64,000 bases of DNA from Pictodentalium vernedei (taxonomy: Eukaryota > Mollusca > Scaphopoda > Dentaliida > Dentaliidae), in the NCBI GenBank assembly GCA_031216915.1, contig CM062297.1:534958971-535022970 (forward strand). The letters run 5' to 3'. The position numbers and the translations under genes are program-made. Below, piece by piece: positions 56,113-64,000 of the stretch. The stretch's first letter is position 1. Each line of letters opens with the position of its first letter. Below the pieces are notes generated by a model. It did no database searches. It was given only the letters and a program-made list of their open reading frames with translations, and was not told the DNA's origin.

Positions 56113-57085
56113 GTTGCTACTATAGCTAGGTAGGCTGTCTGTTTCGGCAGTGACTCCGTTCTGCTGCCCTCTTCGCTCTGGGCTATTTGACCCAGGGCAA
56201 GAAAAAGGGGGGGGGGGGAGGGTGTTCCCTTGGGTCACCTGTTTTACTATGAAAACAAGGGGATACCTCCTCCGGAGTTAGTAATTCTGAGCTGTTATTG
56301 GGATGGTTGTTTAGTGAGAAGTTTATGTTTTAAAAATTCATTCAAGCCTTAGTTTTTAAAGTATAGCTTTTGAAAATAGCACGTGTCACGGACATGATTA
56401 TGCAATCCTCAGACACTTTTAAGGAGTATAAGAGTCTCTATCCTCTAGACTTACTTTATTTATTGGCTTACTTTAAAAATTATTAGTATAAGGATTATAT
56501 TGGATATTAATAGAGTACATGGATGTATCATGCTCAATTTTGGAAGGTGTTGTATCTTTCTAATTTATCATAAATAAGAAAGATACATGTAAGGCCTATT
56601 GCTTCTTTTTCCCTAGAGGGGATGACTCTATTTTATATTACTAAGCGTATTCCATCTTGCTCTATGTCCTTGGCCCTCCAGCCTTTTTACTATTCAGCTA
56701 TGTCTGGGTCATTGGTACAGTATAAAAATGTTAAAAAATTTATAGTTATTTCTATATTTTTTATACTTTCCAATGACCCAGATGGGGATGGCCCTCCCAG
56801 GAGTTGGGAACTCTTGCCTCCCCGCTGAGTACATAGCGCTTACCAGGCACTGGTTATTAGAATGATTAATGGCGCCAATTTCGGAACGTCCTTGACACTG
56901 CGCATGCGCAGTAGAGGTGAAGTGTGGAGGGCCATTCAGGACATGTTTTCTTTGGTTTTAGATGCAAATTTTGGGGATTGGGGGGCAAAATTTGTGTTTG
57001 GCCCTATATTTTAAGAGTTAGCACCAGCTATGTCTGGGTCATTGGTAAGTATCAAAAATATAGAAATTACTATAAATTTTTTAAC
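56017..57085 (+). repeat. First 3'-end unit of copy C (YR tail to right end)
   Basis: Contains the last ~95 bp of YR, the stem-loop and G tract, the TATCTTTCT hairpin (~56547), an ICR at about 56692-56784 and a right ITR ending AAC at 57085. Its ICR reads TTTCTATA where its right end reads TATAGAAA. Confidence 0.85.
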
Positions 57086-58167
57086 ATTCATGAATTTTTA
57101 TCTCAGAAATATTGAGTCCATTTCTGGAGGCCTCTATTGTTAGGTCTATTATCTACTGCTCAGAATGTCATTCACTTTACAGTTGCTACTATAGCTAGGT
57201 AGGCTGTCTGTTTCGGCAGTGACTCCGTTCTGCTGCCCTCTTCGCTCTGGGCTATTTGACCCAGGGCAAGAAAAAGGGGGGGGGGGGGGGGGGGGGGAGG
57301 GTGTTCCCTTGGGTCACCTGTTTTTACTATGAAAACAAGGGGATACCTCCTCCGGAGTTAGTAATTCTGAGCTGTTATTGGGATGGTTGTTTAGTGAGAA
57401 GTTTATGTTTTAAAAATTCATTCAGGTCTTAGTTTTTAAAGTATAGCTTTTGAATATAGCACGTGTCAACGGACATTATTATACAATCCTCAGACACTTT
57501 TAAGGAGTATAAAGAGTCTCTATTCTCTAGACTTACTTTATTTATTGGCTTACTTTAAAAATTATTAGTATAAGGATTATACTAGCTATTAATAGAGTAC
57601 ATGGATGTATGATGCTCAATTTTGGAAGGTGTTGTATCTTTCTAATTTATCATAAATAAGAAAGATACATGTAAGGCCTAATACTTCTTTTTCCCTAGAG
57701 GGGATGACTCTATTTTATATAATTGAGCGTATTCCATCTTGCTCTATGTCCTTGGCCCTCCAGCCTTTTTACTATTCAGCTATGTCTGGGTCATTGGTAC
57801 AGTATAAAAATGTTAAAAAATTTATAGTCATTTATATATTTTTTATACTTACCAATGACCCAGACGGGGATGGCCCTCCCAGGAGTTGGGAACTCTTACC
57901 TCCCCGCTGAGTACATAGCGCTTACCAGGCACTGGTTATTAGAATGATTAATGGCGCCAATTTCGGAACGTCCTTGACACTGCGCATGCGCAGTAGAGGT
58001 GAAGTGTGGAGGGCCATTCAGGACATGTTTTCTTTGGTTTTAGATGCAAATTTTGGGGATTGGGGGGCAAAATTTGTGTTTGGCCCTATATTTTAAGAGT
58101 TAGCACCAGCTATGTCTGGGTCATTGGTAAGTATAAAAAATATATAAATTACTATAAATTTTTTAAC
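57086..58167 (+). repeat. Second 3'-end unit of copy C
   Basis: Same parts as the first unit, with ICR at about 57776-57866 and right end AAC at 58167. Here the ICR reads TTTATATA and the right end TATATAAA. It begins ATTCATGAATTTTTATC immediately after the AAC of the first unit. Confidence 0.85.
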
Positions 58168-58287
58168 TTTTACAAAAAATTTTTTTGATTTCATTTATTT
58201 TTTCTATATGTTAATGGATCATGTTATTATGTATCTTTGTTTTCAGGGGTTGGTGCGAGTACTAGGACTGTTTGTGTTCTTTTCACA

Positions 58288-60422
58288 ATGAAAGGATATT
58301 GTTCAAATTGTAATAAGAGGAAATCTTCCTCTGACTTTCATAATCATTGTATTAATTGTAGTCAGTGTACTCGCACTAACTCCTGCTCAGTGTGTGTCAA
58401 TTGGGATGACAAACATTGGAAACGTGTGTCACGGTATGTTGTTAGCGGGGATAAGGCCATGCCGGTCCTTTCTCTGCAGGGTCACTCTAGTTTTTCAATC
58501 TCTTTTTCAGAGGAACAAGAACAGGGTGATGTTTCCGTGATGTCTTCCAAAAGTGTGCCTCCGTCGTCACAGTTAAATGAAGAGCTAGCGGCAAAAGTGC
58601 TCATGGAAATACGTCAATTGCCTAAGAGGTCCCTAGTAGGATCGACGGCATTGGCGTCCGCTAGCTCGCCCGGTGTAGCGACCATTCATCGAATGGCTCG
58701 GCAGCCGGGTTGGTCCGTTGCGGTCCAGGAAGGATATTTGGGCGATGCAAGCACTATAATAACACAAAGTGCACACCCAGTGACGACGGATCAGAGGATG
58801 GAATGGAGGAAGCCTATTAGTCCGGTTCCTAGCTCGTCCAGGTCCATCCAGGCTGCGAGCGAGAGAGGTCCCTCTCTCGTACAACAACATCTGGGACCAG
58901 ATGTTGTGGTACATAACGTTTCGCATTCGGAGCATACGTCCGCCACTCGGGACGCTCCGTTATATAAACAGTCCAGAGAGACTGTCAATATGGCTTCCTC
59001 ATCCTCACGGCAGTGCACACGACTGCACCTTGGCTACGTGACCACGGATATCCAGCCAGCTTCGCCGATCAGGGATTCCGCGGCGACCAGGTCATGCCAT
59101 CCAGTAGCCAGGGACACGAGGCCTGTAGACTCCGGACGTTCGCATAAAAGAAATATGCAGGAGTCAAGGTCCAGGGAGCTTCCAGCGGCAAAGCAAAGTA
59201 AGACCGCTGCTCCACAGGCCTCAGTGACGGACATGCTATCACAAATAGCACAACTTATCGCAGCATCCCAGCAGACGACAGAATCTCTGTCGGATCAGGA
59301 ATTATCCGACGACGCTGGGTCGGTACGCTCTGCTGAAGCATCAGGTACGGACGACCGAGAACTTCAAATGGTCCGACAGGATGACGAAAGGGATTCAGAG
59401 GAGATGGAGTTTTCCCTTGCGGAACAACATAAAGCTGCCATAGATTTTATCCGGCATTATCTTCCAGAGGTTGTTCCGTCGGACCAGAATGCTGAGATGC
59501 CGGATAAGAGACTGATAGCGTCACTGGACACAGAATTTTTTGATCGGTTTAGGGACATCGTCCCTGAGTTTCCGACACAGTCCAATAATGTCACAAGAAC
59601 ATTTGAACTATTGAATGACGCTATATATAAGCTTGCTACCAAAACGAGCAAGTATGGTTTCTTGTCCGCAAATGCTCTACATCTGCCTTTCATCAATTCA
59701 AGGAATAAATTTGAAACGGCAGGACAGGGCATACCGAGAGTTCCTCTGCGTTTAGACGACCAGGTTGAAGACCTAGAATTGTCTATACCGTCATCTATGT
59801 CAATTCCAACCACGACGTTGGAAACGACAATAATGTCTAATAGAGTTAACTTAGACGCTTTATCATACGCAGATCACCTTACTAAAGCGTTATCATTATG
59901 TCTTCAAGGGAAAGAATTCCAGGATAAGCAATCCACCTTAAGAGTTCTTTCGAGGGCCATAGCTTTTTCCACGTATAACTCTGCCCTTTCAGTGGCAAAC
60001 CTGGAGTTGGTTAGACGTGACACGGCCCTAGCTACATCCACGATAGTAAGGTGAAAAACTCTCTCAGAGTCACTCCGGTCTCCGGAGAGCTTCTCTTCGA
60101 CGGCAAGCTTACAGCAATCTGTGATCAGATAAATAAGAAAGCTTCGGATTCTCTGCTATTCAAATCCGCTTCTAAAAAGTCGGATACAGCAGAAAAGAGT
60201 AAGACAGGCATTTCTGGGACAAGTACGCCCAAGGGAAGTTCCTATAGAGGTTCCTATGCGTCCTCTAGGTCTTATTCTAGAGACCGTCAAGGCAGCGACT
60301 CACGTAGGGGACGTTATGCTGGCCGAGATAACCGGTCAGACGTCCCTAGGTCGACGGGACGAGGTGCGGGTCGTGGAGGACGTAGTTTCTCCTTCCGCAA
60401 GCCTCGCAGGTCCAGGAGGTGA
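58288..60422 (+). pseudogene. DIRS Gag, copy B, one frameshift
   Basis: ATG 58288 opens the same protein as in copy A (Cys-rich start MKGYCSNCNKRKSSSDFHNHC, Ser/Arg-rich middle, conserved LPFINSRNKFETAGQGIPRV). Close to the C-terminus, at about 60042-60046, seven bases present in relatives are missing and the frame stops at 60052-60054. The Gly/Ser/Arg-rich tail (60051-60422, ending RKPRRSRR) continues in another frame. About 590 residues remain in frame, so a truncated Gag without its basic tail could be made. Confidence 0.85.
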
Positions 60423-62379
60423 TGGTATGAACCTCTATCGTGTTCCGGTAGGCGGAAGATTGTCGAGTTTTATAAACAATTGGGAGTCAATTACGGACGA
60501 CCCCTGGGTTCGAGGTTGGTGCGAGGGGTAATTTCAGAAGGACTAAGAATATCCTTCAAGCGAAAGCCTCCATTAACTCGAAGTCCAAAATGGTCTCAGC
60601 TTCCATCAAATCTGCAGAAAAGAGACGCTCTTCTATCAGAAGTACAGTCTGTTCTGGATAAGAACGCGGTAGAGGTCATAGAAGACCAGGAATCACCAGG
60701 TTTCTACAGCCATCTGTTTCTGGTTCCGAAACCAGACGGCTCGTTCCATCCAGTCATAGATCTGAGCAGGATAAACAAGCTGATCGTCGCTCCGAAGTTC
60801 TATATGGAGACAATTCGATCAGTCAGAGCGAGTATTCGGGTGAACGACTATGCTACAAGCATAGACCTCAAGGATGCGTACTTTCACGTCATGGTACATC
60901 CGACATTCAGAAAGTATCTACGCTTCGCAGTCCTAGGAGTTGTATATCAGTTCCGAGCGATGTGCTTCGGTTTGAACCTAGTGCCCTGGGCTTTCACTCA
61001 AATAATGAACTCGGTAATGATGCATTTCCGAACTCATTTGTCTGTGGTAACATCGGCCTACCTGGACGACATTCTTCAGAGGTACGGCAACGAGTTAACG
61101 CTTCAGAACGATGTGCAGAATCTGCTTTTATTACTCCCGACATCTCGGTTTTATAATAAACGAGAAGTCGGATCTGGTGCCGTCCAAGTCATTCACCCAC
61201 TTGGGAATGAGCTTCGAGGCGCACAACAATCTCGTTCGTCTGCCATTAACCAGAGCGAAATTAATCAGTTGTTACGCTCACTATTGTCTTCACTCAGACA
61301 AAGTCACAGCGAGAGAATTCATGAGACTGATGGGTCTGTGCGGAGCCGCTGCGGATCTCATTCCGATGGGGCGGTTACGCACTCGTCCTCTCCAAATTTT
61401 CTTGACTCAGAATTGGAGAGTAAAGATTCATTCGCTCGATATAGACGTTCTCTTGTCAAATCAAGTGAAACAAGAGATTCAGACTTGGGCAAACATTCAG
61501 TGGTTGACTCAAGGAGTTCCACTGCAGTTGCCGGATCCGAGTTTTACTATTATGACGGATGCCAGTCAAACAGGTTGGGGTGCAACATTGATCCCAACGG
61601 ATTCGAAGTGCCAGGGTCTTTGGGATCCGCAGTTTCTAGGCAAGCACATAAACATCAAAGAAATGATGTCAATTTGGCTTGCACTATGTCATTGGATGAA
61701 CATTATTCAGAAAGCACATGTCCAAATCCTGTCCGACAATACGACAGTAGTAGCGTATATTCGGAACCAGGGAGGCAATCATTCCATTCCGTTATTCAAT
61801 TTAACGGAAAGAATCCTTCTGTTTGTACTAGAACACCAAGTTCTACTTTCGGTCCGTCATATTCCGGGTCGTCTGAATGTATTAGCAGACTCCCTTTCAC
61901 GGAATGGTCGCTTGTTGCCGTCAGAATGGACTCTCAACAAACAGGTATTCAATCAGATTTGCTACCAATGGGAGCGGCCAATGATAGACTTATTTGCGAC
62001 ACAGCTCAACAATCAGTTGCAGACGTATGTGTCACCATGTCCGGATCCTCGTGCATATGCAGTAGACGCTCTATCGATTTCGTGGGACAGAATGATAGGA
62101 TATGCGTATCCTCCAGCGCCGTTGATTCAGCAGCTATTGCTAAAGATAAAACAATCACAATGCAAAATTCTGTTGGTAGCATCTCTGTCTCCACAGAGAC
62201 CTTGGATAAATCTACTCAGGTGTCTGCTGTGGGACATACCGCGGAAGCTTCCTCCACGAGAGGATCTTCTTTCGCAGGGGAAATCGCGTCAACTACATCA
62301 CAACCCGCAAGGTCTCAACCTTCACATATTTCCGTTGTGCAGTCCTTCTTGCATGGCAAGCATTTTACAGGGCGAGTAG
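60256..62379 (+). pseudogene. DIRS RT/RNase H, copy B, two frameshifts
   Basis: Domains as in copy A: FLVPKPDGSFHPVIDLS (~60718), SIDLKDAYFHVMV, YLDD at 61059-61070, TDASQTGWGATL (~61555), HIPGRLNVLADSLSR (~61857) and the methyltransferase-like tail. An 11-base insertion near 60514-60525 (GTTCGAGGTTGGTGCGAGG context) and an extra C near 61133 each change the frame; three bases are also missing near 61160. RT is therefore split just after the catalytic YLDD. All catalytic residues are still encoded, but not in one frame. Confidence 0.85.
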
Positions 62380-63377
62380 TGGACGCAATTTCTAACTGTA
62401 GGAGGGCCTCCTCTTCACTAAACTATGAGGCTAAGTGGAAGGTCTTTTGTCGTTGGTGTAGGGATCATTCAGTTGATATTTTTGATCCCTCCATTCCAGA
62501 CATTGCAAACTTTCTAGTATACTTGTTTGATGAGATCAAACTGCAGCCTGTTACTATTAAAGGTTATAGGTCTATGTTTCCTGATACCTATGCACACCAT
62601 GATAGTTTACAAATTGGATCTAATGTCTCTTTATCTAAATTAGTTAGAAACTTCTCGATAAATAGACCTAGAACCCTTAGATTAATTCCTAAATGGAATT
62701 TAGCTTGGGTTCTTCTTAAACTAAAAGAAAAGCCATTTGAGCCTCTTGAGACAGTGGACTTCAAATTCTTATCTTATAAGACAGCATTTCTCTTAGCTTT
62801 CTCTTCTGCTAGAAGAGTCAGTGAGCTTCATGCACTATCTGTGGATGATTCTCACTATCGTAGTGTCGGGAACACTATTACCCTTACTACTAATGTTGGA
62901 TTTTTGGCTAAGAATCAGGCTCCTAATAAATATCTGGAACCTATTGTTATTAAGGCCCTTCCGTCTTCAGACGGACATAGGCCTTTACTCTGTCCGGTTA
63001 GAGCTTTACGTATTTATAAACGAAGATCTCAGTTTATCAGAAAGGGACGAAAACGCTTCTTTCTGTCTCTGATACCTAATAGAAAGGACATTATGGTCCA
63101 TTCTATTGCTAGATGGATTCAATTAACTCTCCGTACTGCTTATGATAATCTATCTTCAACTCAGCAGTCTGTGCTTAAGATTTCGGCTCATGAAGTAAGA
63201 GCTCTTTCTACATCTTGGGCTTACGCAAATAGTGTTGCTATTACAGATTTAATGAAGGCTGCATATTGGTATCAGCCATCCACATTCACAAATTTTTATC
63301 TCAGAAATATTGAGTCCATTTCTGGAGACCTGCATTGTTTAGGTCTGTTATCTGTTGCTCAGAATGTCGTTCACTAA
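62260..63377 (+). CDS. DIRS tyrosine recombinase, copy B (catalytic frame intact)
   Basis: Integrase of the element. The frame is open from 61133 (where it overlaps RNase H in another frame) to TAA at 63375-63377, so the true start is not visible; domain similarity begins near 62280. Visible parts: N-terminal DNA-binding region (SLNYEAKWKVFCRWCRDHSVD, FLVYLFDEIKLQPVTIKGYRSM), first catalytic Arg region ARRVSELHAL (Arg codons 62811-62816), HEVR (63189-63200) and the nucleophile Tyr at 63297-63299 in TNFYLR. This is the R..HxxR..Y set of tyrosine recombinases. It could supply recombinase to defective copies if expressed. Confidence 0.85.
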
Positions 63378-64000
63378 ACAGTTGCAACTATAGTTATGCA
63401 GGCTTTCTGTTCCGGCAGTGACTCTGTCCTGCTGCCCTCTTCGCTCTGGGCTGTTTGACCCAGGGGAAGGGGGGGGGGGGGGGAGGGTGTTCCCTTAGGT
63501 CACCTGCTTTATAGTGAAAAGCAAGGGGATACCTCCTCCGGAGTCAGTAATTCTGAGTCGGTACCGGGATAGTTTTAAAGTGTGAAGCTAATGTTTAAAT
63601 TCATTCATGTCATATTTTTAAAGTGTAGCTCGGTGTGAAGCATTTGTATATGTCACGTGTCAAACGGGCGTTAATATACAATCCTCAGACACTTTTAATG
63701 AGTATAAAGAGTCTCAATTCTCTGGACTTACTTTATTTTTTGGCTTACTTTAAAAATAATTAGTATAAAGGGTTATACTGGATGTTAATAGAGAACATGG
63801 ATGTTATTATGCTCAATTATGAAAGGTGTTGTGTCTTTCTAATTTGTCATAAATAAGAAAGATACATGTAAAGCCTAATCCTCCTTTACTCCTCGAGGGG
63901 ATAACTCTATTATATATAGTTGAGCTTATTGGATTTTCCTCTATGTCCTAGGCCCTCCAGCCTTTATGTATGTTTTATACTTACCAATGACCCAGATGGG

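Larger units (their letters stand above)
49776..58167 (+). mobile_element. DIRS1-like YR retrotransposon, copy C (decayed), with duplicated 3' end
   Basis: Starts at 49776 after AAAAAATAT and ends TTTTTTAAC at 58167 before TTTTACAAAAAA. The paralogous empty site is in copy A near 35345-35356. Same lineage as D, with shared lesions. The 3' ~1.07 kb (from the YR end through hairpins, ICR and right ITR) occurs twice: 56017-57085 and 57086-58167. An extra ~366 bp duplication lies at 53706-54437. Confidence 0.88.
58168..64000 (+). mobile_element. DIRS copy B, main part, runs off the window
   Basis: Continues the leader from TTTTACAAAAAATTTTTTTG to gag at 58288, RT, YR (stop 63377), the stem-loop/G tract (~63443-63484) and hairpin (~63829). 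At 63960 the sequence passes from CCTCCAGCCTT directly to TATGTATGTTTTATACTTAC, lacking the left half of the ICR found in other copies. The right ITR lies outside the window. Confidence 0.9.

Noticed and set aside
1-64000. tRNA, rRNA or bacterial-type regulatory sites
   Set aside because: No cloverleaf with conserved arms, no rRNA core sequence and no prokaryotic gene organisation found.

Overview
The window is eukaryotic, repeat-dominated, non-genic DNA. There is no operon structure, no rRNA or tRNA, and no host gene I can support. Most of it is built from tyrosine-recombinase (YR) retrotransposons of the DIRS1 type, inserted into each other and interleaved with short non-autonomous repeats whose ~125-335 bp units are tandemly reiterated. 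The style of these repeats (hairpin start, run of TCCG/TCTG, then a ~165 bp tandem array; 'AGCTCACCTGAC' starts) suggests a marine invertebrate, most likely a mollusc or another lophotrochozoan. That is an inference, not a proven assignment.

Layout: 1-4338 is flank holding a 2.1 kb hAT-like non-autonomous element (8-bp target duplication). 4341-11310 is DIRS copy E (decayed), inserted in the left terminus of DIRS copy F (4339-4340 plus 11311-24471). F has no polymerase or recombinase; it has a gag remnant and a ~260 bp tandem array, and it has received repeats Q (15799-20627, itself holding P1), P2 (21049-23148) and a 249 bp MITE. 24472-26104 looks unique. 26105-33098 is DIRS copy D (decayed). 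33099-34009 is a repeat (N1). From about 34010 to the right edge lies DIRS copy G (F type), split by DIRS copy A (34381-41514), repeat M, repeat L with K inside it, and DIRS copy B (48804 to beyond 64000). B is itself split by DIRS copy C (49776-58167).

Copies A and B are the young ones. A has an intact Gag and an intact RT/RNase H frame, but a one-base frameshift in the YR. B has the YR catalytic half intact, but Gag and RT are frameshifted. C and D share the same old lesions (lost gag start, in-frame stop, duplicated gag segment), so they look like members of a non-autonomous lineage moved in trans. All complete copies have inverted terminal repeats (ITRs) with an NRF-1-like palindrome and an internal complementary region (ICR). 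In A the ICR is an exact 89-nt reverse complement of the two joined element ends, the arrangement known from DIRS-1. Known DIRS biology has Gag packaging the RNA, RT/RNase H making the cDNA, the ICR templating the lost ends into a circle, and the YR integrating that circle without a target duplication. The insertion sites here fit: left flanks end in AT, and four of five right flanks start in TTTT (the fifth starts ATTTT).

The least expected signals are the F/G class of polymerase-less DIRS elements with a tandem array whose stems show compensatory changes between units; insertion of one DIRS exactly at another's terminus; and copy-specific co-variation between ICR and right end in the duplicated 3' part of C.
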